Positions 7,863 through 15,281 of a DNA stretch of 64,000 nt are shown here, in pieces (within the stretch, counting starts at the first letter, position 1; the number at the start of each line of letters is the position of its first letter). This DNA is from Thalassotalea algicola (GTDB lineage Bacteria > Pseudomonadota > Gammaproteobacteria > Enterobacterales > Alteromonadaceae), in NCBI RefSeq assembly GCF_012932965.1, contig NZ_JABBXH010000001.1, positions 496,001-560,000 of the forward strand, given 5' to 3'. Under the pieces are notes generated by a model. The model did not search any database, was not told the DNA's origin, and was given only the letters and a program-made list of their open reading frames with translations. Position numbers and translations under genes: made by a program.

Positions 7863-7894
7863 TTAGTTAAATTGGCCAATAGTTAGTCAATTTA
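7863..7894. promoter_or_regulatory. enhancer-like site of the second sigma-54 promoter
   Basis: TAAATTG (7868-7874) and CAATTTA (7888-7894) are inverted around a centre about 119 bp upstream of the -24 element. With one gap the whole site lines up with the psp enhancer: GTTAAATT, then CCA, then GTTAG, then AATTTA appear in the same order. It lies directly beside the dusA stop codon. Confidence 0.6.
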
Positions 7895-7900
7895 TAAGTT

Positions 7901-8878
7901 CTATTCAGTCACTAACTCAAATGCCTTGATTAGCACGTCACCGGTTGCTTCGCCACTAATCGCATTTTCACTTAAATAGCGTCTAAATTGTTTAGCTCCA
8001 GGTAAACCATTGCACATACCTAACATATGTCGGGTAACATGTGATGCTTTTGCCTTATTGCCTCCTGCAACATGGTGGTCTATATAGCCTGCCATATGCT
8101 CAATAATTTCAGCGCGAGAAATCATCGGCGTTTCTTGTCCGTAAATAAGCTGATCAGCTTGCGCCAACATATAAGGGTTTTGATAGATTTCACGACCAAT
8201 CATGACACCATCAATATGGTTTAGGTGTTCTTGGGTTTCTTCAAATGATTTAATGCCACCATTGATTGAAATAGTGAGATGAGAAAAATCTTGTTTAATT
8301 TGATATACGCGAGCGTAATCTAGCGGAGGAATATCACGGTTTTGCTTTGGGCTAAGACCTGATAACCAAGCTTTTCGAGCATGAATAATAAAGTGTTCAC
8401 AACCCGATTTTTCAACCGTTGAGATAAACTCAGTTAAAAATTCATAGCTGTCTTGGTCATCAATGCCAATTCGAGATTTCACCGTAATTGGAATATCAAC
8501 CACTTGCTTCATTTGTTCAACACAAGCAGCAACGAGCGCAGGCTCTGCCATTAAGCAGGCACCAAAACGACCATTTTGTACGCGATCTGAAGGACAACCT
8601 ACATTGATATTTATTTCGTCATAACCTAGCTCAGCAGCACGTTTAGCACATTCTGCCATTGCTTTAGGGTCGCTACCGCCTAATTGCAATACCAATGGAT
8701 GTTCTTCTTCGTTATAGCCAAGGTAGTCACCTTTACCAAAAATAATCGCACCTGTAGTGACCATTTCGGTATAAAGCACAGTGCGCTTAGACATTAATCG
8801 GTAAAAATAACGACAGTGGCGATCGGTCCAATCGAGCATAGGTGCGACGGATAGTTTGTGGGCATCTTTATCTAACAT
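7901..8878 (-). CDS. dusA: tRNA-dihydrouridine(20/20a) synthase
   Basis: A 325-residue FMN-dependent enzyme that reduces uridines 20 and 20a in the tRNA D-loop. The N-terminal VAPMLDWTDRHCRYFYR and the catalytic NVGCPSDRV (Cys95, the proton donor) are specific to the DusA branch, as is the HARKAWLSGLSPKQNR segment. Length matches the E. coli enzyme. It is transcribed alone, with the oxidoreductase upstream separated by a terminator and the next gene downstream having its own sigma-54 promoter. Confidence 0.95.
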   Translation of the reverse strand: MLDKDAHKLSVAPMLDWTDRHCRYFYRLMSKRTVLYTEMVTTGAIIFGKGDYLGYNEEEHPLVLQLGGSDPKAMAECAKRAAELGYDEININVGCPSDRVQNGRFGACLMAEPALVAACVEQMKQVVDIPITVKSRIGIDDQDSYEFLTEFISTVEKSGCEHFIIHARKAWLSGLSPKQNRDIPPLDYARVYQIKQDFSHLTISINGGIKSFEETQEHLNHIDGVMIGREIYQNPYMLAQADQLIYGQETPMISRAEIIEHMAGYIDHHVAGGNKAKASHVTRHMLGMCNGLPGAKQFRRYLSENAISGEATGDVLIKAFELVTE

Positions 8879-8956
8879 TAAACGAATACATTTTTTTTAA
8901 CAGCAATCTGGCGATTATAGCATTGTTCCTTTGAAGGAATTAATAGCGCTTAATGT

Positions 8957-8986
8957 AAAAAGCCCACCTTTTAGCAGCGGGCTTTT
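8957..8986 (-). terminator. terminator after the OYE gene
   Basis: AAAAGCCC (8958-8965) and GGGCTTTT (8979-8986) form an 8-bp stem, followed on the minus strand by the T-run. It ends transcription of the oxidoreductase gene that stops at 9003. Confidence 0.8.
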
Positions 8987-9002
8987 CAATATTAAATTCG
9001 TA

Positions 9003-10109
9003 TTACACTAATTGGGCTAACTGTTTTTTATCAAACGCTTTAAGGCTATCAATCGCACCTTCTTTGACTTTATTTACCCAATCAGGGTTAGCAATTAAAG
9101 CACGGCCAATTGCAACTAAGTCAAACTCTTGATTTTCAACACGGGTCATCAGCTCATCTAAGTTTACCGTTTCAGCATCTTTAAAGTTGCTTGTGCCATC
9201 TTCAGGTAAGAAGTCCTGATTAAGGCCAACACTGCCAACGGTGATTGTTGCTTTGCCTGTTAATTTTTTCACCCAACCAGCAAGGTTTAATTCACTACCT
9301 TCAAATTCTGGCTCCCAGAAGCGACGCTGAGAACAATGGAAAATATCGACACCAGCTTCAACTAAAGGTGCTAGGAATGCTTCTAGTGCTTCTGGTGTTT
9401 CAACTAAACGTGCACTGTAATCTTGCTGTTTCCATTGTGACCAGCGGAAAATAATTGGAAAATCAGGGCCTACGGCTTCACGTACCGCACTCACTAATTC
9501 AATGGCAAAGCGAGATCGACCCGCTAAATCACCACCGTATTCATCGGTACGTTGGTTCGTGCCTTCCCAAAAAAACTGATCAACTAAGTAACCATGTGCA
9601 CCATGAATTTCAATGGCGTCGAAGCCAATATTTTTTGAATCAACTGCTGCTTGAACAAAAGCTTGGATAACTTCTTGAATGTCTTCTTTAGTCATTTCAT
9701 GGCCGGTAACTTTACCTGGCATTGCCATTCCTGAAGGACCATAACCTGGAGTATCGCCGCCAGGTTCAACACCTGGTTTACGGATAGCACCAACATGCCA
9801 CAATTGAGGAGCGATTTTACCGCCCGCTTCATGTACAGCATCTACCACTTTTTTCCAGCCAGCTAATGCTTCTTCGCCAGCGATCATAGGTACATTAGGG
9901 TAACCCGAAGCTGCTTTATGACCGACACAAGTACCCTCTGTGATAATTAGCCCTACACCACCTTGTGCACGGCGACGGTAGTATTCTGTCACTAAGTCGT
10001 TCGGCACATTGTTTGGTGAAAATGTACGTGTCATTGGTGCCATGACCGTACGGTTAGGTAACGTTAAATTACCTAATGAAACTTGTTCAAATAATTGTCC
10101 GCTTGCCAT
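9003..10109 (-). CDS. Old Yellow Enzyme family NADH:flavin oxidoreductase
   Basis: A 368-residue single-domain FMN barrel. The N-terminal VMAPMTR strand, the IHGAHGYLVDQFF segment (His169, His172 and Tyr174 in the places of the substrate-binding His/Asn and proton-donor Tyr of OYE) and QRTDEYGG are all present. Such enzymes reduce the C=C bond of activated alkenes, quinones and nitro compounds. A TetR repressor gene follows upstream, and both share an operator, as in the E. coli nemRA pair. The ribosome site GAGGA precedes the ATG. The natural substrate is unknown. Confidence 0.9.
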   Translation of the reverse strand: MASGQLFEQVSLGNLTLPNRTVMAPMTRTFSPNNVPNDLVTEYYRRRAQGGVGLIITEGTCVGHKAASGYPNVPMIAGEEALAGWKKVVDAVHEAGGKIAPQLWHVGAIRKPGVEPGGDTPGYGPSGMAMPGKVTGHEMTKEDIQEVIQAFVQAAVDSKNIGFDAIEIHGAHGYLVDQFFWEGTNQRTDEYGGDLAGRSRFAIELVSAVREAVGPDFPIIFRWSQWKQQDYSARLVETPEALEAFLAPLVEAGVDIFHCSQRRFWEPEFEGSELNLAGWVKKLTGKATITVGSVGLNQDFLPEDGTSNFKDAETVNLDELMTRVENQEFDLVAIGRALIANPDWVNKVKEGAIDSLKAFDKKQLAQLV

Positions 10110-10142
10110 AATGTCCTCTTATCTTTTTTAAGTTACGACCTC

Positions 10143-10164
10143 TAACTGACCTAAAGGTAAGTTA
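10143..10164. promoter_or_regulatory. TetR operator in front of the OYE gene
   Basis: TAACTGACC (10143-10151), TAAA, GGTAAGTTA (10156-10164) form a 22-bp palindrome with one mismatch. The same palindrome, perfect, precedes the TetR gene. It lies between the TetR stop and the oxidoreductase start, where a repressor would block transcription of the latter. Confidence 0.75.
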
Positions 10165-10179
10165 GTAAGGTAAAATTTT

Positions 10180-10758
10180 TTACTTGTTGACTAACAATTG
10201 ATTTATCTGCGCCATGGTTTGCTCAAAAATATAATCGCCATGTACACGTGAATACTGCAAAGCGCCTTTAAGTGCTATCACCACTAAAATCGCTTGATGA
10301 TTTGCCTCTCCAACAAAGTTGAAATCACTTTCTTGCTTGCCTTGCGCTAACACTTGAGCGATAAACTCAAGCTCATGCTCATCAAGTGCCTTTAATTCTA
10401 TACGCATAGCTTCCGGTAATGATGCAACATCGACCTGTAAGCTACTTAATGGGCAAATTTTATTTTTACCACACGCAAAGCGCAGCATGCCATTGATATA
10501 GATATCTAACTTTTCAGGCGCGCTTTTATTACTAGTTAATATTTTGCCGAATTCTTGTCGATGCCAATCATGAATGGCCCGACACAAGGCTACGCCTAAG
10601 TCTTCTTTCTTGGCAAAATGATGATGAATACTCGCCTTCGTTATCGACAGCTGATTCGCAATATCTAAATAACTAAAGTTTTCAAAGCCGTGGGTTTGCA
10701 ATAAATCCATGGCCACTTCAACAATTTGCTCTTTACGATTTTTTAAACGTGTTTGCAT
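10180..10758 (-). CDS. TetR family repressor of the OYE gene
   Basis: A 192-residue regulator if started at ATG 10758. The N-terminal helix-turn-helix is clear (FSYLDIANQLSITKASIHHHFAKKEDL, residues 28-54), and the ligand domain contains ACGKNKICPLSSLQVD with cysteines at residues 96 and 102. An upstream start at 10794 would put the operator inside the coding region, so the internal ATG is chosen. In E. coli NemR, cysteines at similar positions sense electrophiles and repress an OYE; the same job is likely here but unproven. Confidence 0.85.
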   Translation of the reverse strand: MQTRLKNRKEQIVEVAMDLLQTHGFENFSYLDIANQLSITKASIHHHFAKKEDLGVALCRAIHDWHRQEFGKILTSNKSAPEKLDIYINGMLRFACGKNKICPLSSLQVDVASLPEAMRIELKALDEHELEFIAQVLAQGKQESDFNFVGEANHQAILVVIALKGALQYSRVHGDYIFEQTMAQINQLLVNK

Positions 10759-10768
10759 ACTGGTACGA

Positions 10769-10790
10769 TAACTTACCCCAAGGTAAGTTA
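10769..10790. promoter_or_regulatory. TetR autoregulatory operator
   Basis: TAACTTACC (10769-10777), CCAA, GGTAAGTTA (10782-10790): a perfect 22-bp palindrome with 9-bp arms, ending 11 bases before the repressor ATG. With the matching copy at 10143-10164 it defines the operator of this regulator. Confidence 0.8.
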
Positions 10791-10867
10791 GCAAATGAAT
10801 TTTTTACATATCTTATTATTCGTTTGAATAATACAGAACTAAGCCTCTGTATTAATAAAATAAATTA

Positions 10868-11764
10868 TCAAAGACGCTCAACCATTAAATCAATAAATTT
10901 TCTAACTTTTGGCGATAAATGTTTTCGCGAAGGATATACAACAAACACATCAATATCGTTATCGATAAAGTCTTCAAACAACACCGTTAGTTGATTACTA
11001 TCTAAAGCGCTTTGCATAGTAAAAGTAGGAAGGCGACAAATACCGTGGCCATCTAAAACCATGGCGAGTTCCATTTCTGAGCTATTACACAATAGAGTTG
11101 AGTTAACATCAATCGATAATGGAATACCTTGTGGATCACGATATTGCCAACGTGTAGGCTGTTTAAGGTTGCTATAACATAAACATTTATGGTGTTTGAG
11201 TTGTTCTGGGTGGAGTGGTCGCCCGTATTTTTCGACATAATCATGAGAAGCCACAGTTAACGCTTTCGCGCTAAAGACTTTCCGACAGATTAAACTAGAT
11301 TCTTCTAATTGGTGAGTCGCACGGATCACCACGTCAAACCCATCTTGAATCACATCAACTTTGCGATCATTTAAATCAAGCTCTAAATCAACTTCAGGAT
11401 AAAGCTTCATATATTCCGATAATACAGGCTGTAGATAGTTAAGGCTCAATGCAACTGGGCAACTTACTCTCAAAGTTCCTTTCGGTTGTGCTTGTTCCAT
11501 CGATAACAATCCAAGCACTTGCTCTGCATCTTGGACGAGCTGAAGACACTGTTGGTAATACATTTTTCCTTCTGGTGTTAAACCAAGCGAGCGCGTAGTT
11601 CTGTTCAACAACCGAACCCCCAACCTCGCTTCGAGTTTGTTTATTTCTTTACTTATGTATGAAGTCGAATGGCCCGTTGCCTCAGCTGCTGCAGTAAAAC
11701 TGCCCGCATTTACTAGGTGTGTAAACACCACAACTCCGTCAAACAATTTTGTATTAGCTGCCAT
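10868..11764 (-). CDS. LysR family transcriptional regulator
   Basis: A 298-residue protein of standard LysR length. The winged helix-turn-helix occupies about residues 10-68 (GSFTAAAEATGHSTSYISKEINKLEARLGVRLLNR) and is followed by a two-lobed effector domain. The substitution pattern is close to the CrgA/DmlR branch. It is divergent from the FMN reductase gene with a 7-bp palindrome between them, so it probably controls that gene. Effector unknown. Confidence 0.9.
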   Translation of the reverse strand: MAANTKLFDGVVVFTHLVNAGSFTAAAEATGHSTSYISKEINKLEARLGVRLLNRTTRSLGLTPEGKMYYQQCLQLVQDAEQVLGLLSMEQAQPKGTLRVSCPVALSLNYLQPVLSEYMKLYPEVDLELDLNDRKVDVIQDGFDVVIRATHQLEESSLICRKVFSAKALTVASHDYVEKYGRPLHPEQLKHHKCLCYSNLKQPTRWQYRDPQGIPLSIDVNSTLLCNSSEMELAMVLDGHGICRLPTFTMQSALDSNQLTVLFEDFIDNDIDVFVVYPSRKHLSPKVRKFIDLMVERL

Positions 11765-11835
11765 TTGGAAAAAGTATATCCACTTTCACTATATTAAAGA
11801 TTAAATATAAACAATATAAACTGGCAATCAAGTTT

Positions 11836-11853
11836 TTCAGCAATAGTGCTGAA
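11836..11853. promoter_or_regulatory. candidate LysR operator
   Basis: TTCAGCA (11836-11842), ATAG, TGCTGAA (11847-11853), a perfect palindrome in the divergent region between the LysR gene and the FMN reductase gene, 53 bases before the latter's start. Confidence 0.5.
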
Positions 11854-11905
11854 CCAAATTAGATTCGTGTTTGCGATAAACACTAAATTCTCTAAGGAGT
11901 TAATA

Positions 11906-12430
11906 ATGAAAGTTTTAGCCTTTGCAGCAAGTAATAGTTCAAAATCAATTAACAAGTCGTTAGCTAATTATGCAGCATCTCAAGTGCCGGGTGCTGAATT
12001 TGAAATGTTGGATATCAACGATTATGAAATGCCAATTTACAGCCAAGACCGTGAAGAAGAATTAGGCCAACCACAACAAGCAAAGGACTTTTTTGCCAAA
12101 ATAGGCGAAGCTGATGCCGTTATTATTTCATTTGCCGAGCATAATGGTAGCTATACAGCCGCATATAAAAACTTGTTTGATTGGACTTCACGTATCGATA
12201 TGAAAGTATTCCAAGGGAAACCTGTTGTTTACCTAGCGACATCACCAGGCCCGGGCGGTGCGCAAAGTGTACTATCTGCAGCAGTGAATTCAGCGCAGTT
12301 TTTTGCTGCAGATGTGCGCGGTTCGTTATCTGTGCCAAGCTTTTTCGACAATTTTGATATGGAATCTCAAAAACTGACAAACCCAGCGCTAAATACCCAG
12401 TTAAGAGCCGTGGTTTCGGCATTGACCTAA
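11906..12430 (+). CDS. NADPH-dependent FMN reductase family protein
   Basis: A 174-residue flavodoxin-like protein. The start at 11906 is preferred because TAAGGAG lies just ahead of it; an upstream in-frame start at 11846 would cross the palindrome. The N-terminal phosphate-binding loop (AASNSSKSINKSLA) and the FAEHNGSYTAAYKNLFDW segment, which corresponds to the conserved PEYNGS...KNAIDW of the family, are present. It likely reduces flavin or quinone with NAD(P)H. It is probably regulated by the divergent LysR protein. Confidence 0.85.
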   Translation: MKVLAFAASNSSKSINKSLANYAASQVPGAEFEMLDINDYEMPIYSQDREEELGQPQQAKDFFAKIGEADAVIISFAEHNGSYTAAYKNLFDWTSRIDMKVFQGKPVVYLATSPGPGGAQSVLSAAVNSAQFFAADVRGSLSVPSFFDNFDMESQKLTNPALNTQLRAVVSALT

Positions 12431-12476
12431 AAATACATCCTACTTTAAAACGAAGTGCTCGCTTCATAAAAGAAAT

Positions 12477-12502
12477 GGCAGCTGAATGCTGCCTGCTTTT
12501 TA
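12477..12502 (+). terminator. terminator after the FMN reductase gene
   Basis: GGCAGC (12477-12482), TGAAT, GCTGCC (12488-12493), then TGCTTTTTA: a compact intrinsic terminator on the plus strand. Confidence 0.7.
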
Positions 12503-12568
12503 TTGCTACTTGATTTGTGATGCTGACACATTTACCTTGAAGAAATCGTCTTTATTGCACAATAACCT

Positions 12569-13285
12569 ATGTCGATAAATTTAAGCTTATCAATTCGTAG
12601 TTATACAAAACGTCAACAAAGCCATGCTCATGGTTATTGTCAGTTGGTATTGCCAATTCAAGGGAATATAGATATCGACATTGAAGGAGAAAAAGAAACC
12701 ATTGGTCCAAAGCGATGTGCAGCGATATTTGCAAATCAAACTCACAGTTTTTCAGCACATGAACACGCAAGATTTTTAGTCGCCGACCTCAACAAACTCC
12801 CCATTAACCTGATAGAAGAATCAAAGCATTATGTGTCGATCTCAGAAAGTTTTTACGCCTATATCTTGTTTATAGAAAAACAGTTAGCCGCCAGCCAATT
12901 TCTTTCTATAGAACAACAGGTGAACCAACTGTTTTGGCAACTACTATCTTCACAAACTTTTTATCAAAACATCGATCTTCGTATCAGTCGGGTATTAGAA
13001 TATTTAGAGGACAACTTAGCACAAGCCATTGAACTTCCGGCGTTAGCAAATATTGCTTGTTTAAGTTTAAGCCAGTTTAAAGCCCTTTTTAAAAAACAAT
13101 TAACGTTAACACCAAAACAATATCTTACTAAACTCCGTATGGAAAAGGCCAAATCACTACTCAGTTATACCGATTTACCCATCAGTTTAATTGCAGAGCA
13201 AGTGGGGTACTTAAATAATTCAGCATTTTCACGTCGTTTCCATGCCCACTTTAATCAACCACCTACCGCGATTCGAAATCATTAG
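12569..13285 (+). CDS. AraC family transcriptional regulator
   Basis: A 238-residue protein with an N-terminal cupin-like sensing part (HAHGYCQLVLPIQGNIDIDIEG, about residues 16-40) and a C-terminal double helix-turn-helix (about residues 135-238) ending in the typical GYLNNSAFSRRFHAHFNQPPTAIR. It is somewhat shorter than most AraC regulators. The gene lies ahead of the DMT exporter on the same strand with about 105 bases between, and may regulate it. Ligand unknown. Confidence 0.85.
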   Translation: MSINLSLSIRSYTKRQQSHAHGYCQLVLPIQGNIDIDIEGEKETIGPKRCAAIFANQTHSFSAHEHARFLVADLNKLPINLIEESKHYVSISESFYAYILFIEKQLAASQFLSIEQQVNQLFWQLLSSQTFYQNIDLRISRVLEYLEDNLAQAIELPALANIACLSLSQFKALFKKQLTLTPKQYLTKLRMEKAKSLLSYTDLPISLIAEQVGYLNNSAFSRRFHAHFNQPPTAIRNH

Positions 13286-13390
13286 CATAATCAGCTTTAC
13301 ACCAAACAATTTCGGCTTTTTAGCACACTTACTATCATTTAACCCGCTAGAATAGCCACTACTATTATTCAACTGGCGACAAGACCGCTC

Positions 13391-14275
13391 ATGGCAACTT
13401 TATTTGGCATAATCGCATTACTGTTTTGGTCTTCTTTAGCGCTATTAGCAGCTAAAACAGGAAGCTTGCCGCCATTCTTAATTTTGGCGCTTTGTTTTAG
13501 CGTCAGCTTTATCATCTCCGTTGTCTGGCGCTACAAGCATTACGGTCGTTGGTTTAGCCGACCTAAATTGAGGCGTTCTCAGTGGCTCTTAGGTATTTAT
13601 GGCTTATTTGGCTACCATTTTTGTTATTTCTTCGCACTCCGGTTTGCTCCTGTCTTAGAGGCCAATTTAATTAATTATTTGTGGCCACTATTACTGACAT
13701 TATTTTTGGCTCACAAAGGCGAAAGAGTCTTTGCTTTACTTGGTGGCGTTATAGCGTTCTCTGGCATTGCCGTTTTACTTTCTACCGAACAGGCCAGCTT
13801 TTCAAGTCAACATATTGTTGGCTATATACTAGCGCTTGGCGCTGCATTTATCTGGTCAAGTTACTCTGCACTATTAACAAAACAAAAGAGTGATTTAGGG
13901 GACATAGGTTGGATATCACTGGCGGTAGCAGCATTGTCGATGAGCTGCCATTTCTTATTTGAACCAAGGGTTACTAGCATAAGTTTAATCGAGTGGGGAT
14001 ATATTTTATTGATCGGATTGGGGCCGTTAGGAGGTTCGTTTTATTTATGGGAACACGGTTTAGCCAAAGGCAATAATCGACTACTTGCTAGCTTAAGTTT
14101 TTTCACGCCAGTATTTTCTTCAATGCTGCTTGCGCTATTTGGTCTTGCGCACTGGTCAGTAGAAATGTTTGTCGCGTTAGTCATGATATTACTCGGAGGC
14201 CTAGTCACCCATAGCAAAAACGCCTGGCAAAAGATGCTGTTAAAAGCTGATACTAAAAAAAACCAAGCTAATTAA
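13391..14275 (+). CDS. DMT/EamA family exporter
   Basis: A 294-residue membrane protein with ten predicted helices in two EamA repeats (about residues 3-128 and 142-283). The LLFWSSLALLAAK opening and GPLGGSFYLWEHGLAKGN in the second half resemble the YddG branch, which exports aromatic amino acids in enterobacteria; substrate here is not established. The stop overlaps the convergent LysR gene by 4 bases. Confidence 0.85.
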   Translation: MATLFGIIALLFWSSLALLAAKTGSLPPFLILALCFSVSFIISVVWRYKHYGRWFSRPKLRRSQWLLGIYGLFGYHFCYFFALRFAPVLEANLINYLWPLLLTLFLAHKGERVFALLGGVIAFSGIAVLLSTEQASFSSQHIVGYILALGAAFIWSSYSALLTKQKSDLGDIGWISLAVAALSMSCHFLFEPRVTSISLIEWGYILLIGLGPLGGSFYLWEHGLAKGNNRLLASLSFFTPVFSSMLLALFGLAHWSVEMFVALVMILLGGLVTHSKNAWQKMLLKADTKKNQAN

Positions 14276-15162
14276 TGCTGAGCTTTAAACGCTTGCTCAA
14301 TTGCAGATAAGCACATTGCCACTCGTTTAGGGCGTGCACTTAGCTGCGGGTAAATTAAATAAAGATCTCGACTATCACCTTGCACAGATTGAAATAGGTT
14401 AACTAACTCGCCACAGACTATCTCTTTACTTACCATATAATCAGGCAGTCTCGCGATACCTAAACTCGCCAAACAAGCTTCTTTGAGCAAGTCGTTATCT
14501 GACGCAATAAAACGACCATTGGGCTTCACACGTTCAAGTTTGCCGCTAACAGTAAAATGCCACTCATTCCAATGTGGTAGAACAACACATTGTTTATCAG
14601 GGAGCGCTAAAGGTGATGAAGGTGCGCCAAATTTGGCGATAAAGTCAGGCGTGGCACAACAAATGTAATTCACCTTAACTAGCTTGCGCGCAATCATATC
14701 TTCAGGTGGTGTATTTGTTAACCGAACAGCAAAATCAAAGTCGTCCGCAATCAAATTATGGGTAGTGTTACCCGAATCTATGGTGACATTTAACTCAGGC
14801 TGCTTAGTCATTAGCGCGTTAAATAACGGCCATAATACATAGCGAGCTATCCCCATTGGCGCGGTACATTTAACTTTACCTGCGAGTTCTTCTTCTGAGG
14901 CGTCAAGCAAGGATTTGGTTTGTTGCCAAAAGTTCGTCAGTTTTATCGCTTCTTGATACAAGGTTTCACCAGCAGATGTTAAACGCATCATTCGCGTATT
15001 ACGCACCAGCAAAGACTTGCCTAATTCTTGTTCTAAAAATCGAATTTGCTTAGACAAATAACCTTTAGATACACCAAGGCTATCAGCAGCTTTGGTATAA
15101 CTACCATTTCTAACCACCTCGGCAAATAAGCGCATATGTTCAAGACTCAAAATAAGACCCAC
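14272..15162 (-). CDS. LysR family transcriptional regulator
   Basis: A 296-residue LysR protein with an N-terminal helix-turn-helix (GSYTKAADSLGVSKGYLSKQIRFLEQELGKSLL, about residues 20-52) and effector domain. The annotated start is GTG at 15162; TTG or ATG a few codons later are alternatives, and none has a clear ribosome site. It is divergent from the GH13 lipoprotein gene, with a perfect 34-bp palindrome just upstream, so it probably autoregulates and may control that gene. Confidence 0.88.
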   Translation of the reverse strand: MGLILSLEHMRLFAEVVRNGSYTKAADSLGVSKGYLSKQIRFLEQELGKSLLVRNTRMMRLTSAGETLYQEAIKLTNFWQQTKSLLDASEEELAGKVKCTAPMGIARYVLWPLFNALMTKQPELNVTIDSGNTTHNLIADDFDFAVRLTNTPPEDMIARKLVKVNYICCATPDFIAKFGAPSSPLALPDKQCVVLPHWNEWHFTVSGKLERVKPNGRFIASDNDLLKEACLASLGIARLPDYMVSKEIVCGELVNLFQSVQGDSRDLYLIYPQLSARPKRVAMCLSAIEQAFKAQH

Positions 15163-15176
15163 AAATGAAAACCAAT

Positions 15177-15210
15177 AAATTCATTGTTTCCTATTGTAAA
15201 CAATGAATTT
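15177..15210. promoter_or_regulatory. long perfect palindrome, probable LysR operator
   Basis: AAATTCATTGTTT (15177-15189) and AAACAATGAATTT (15198-15210) are perfect 13-bp arms around 8 bases. It begins 15 bases upstream of the LysR start codon and lies 72 bases before the GH13 gene. Confidence 0.65.
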
Positions 15211-15281
15211 CCAGTTAGCCAGTTGTTCACATCTGCAAATTAACGAGAATAAGCTATACCGATAAACGGGCAGGAACCCAC

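Noticed and set aside
12123-12467. 114-codon minus-strand frame over the FMN reductase gene
   Set aside because: Antisense shadow of a conserved gene, with no ribosome site.
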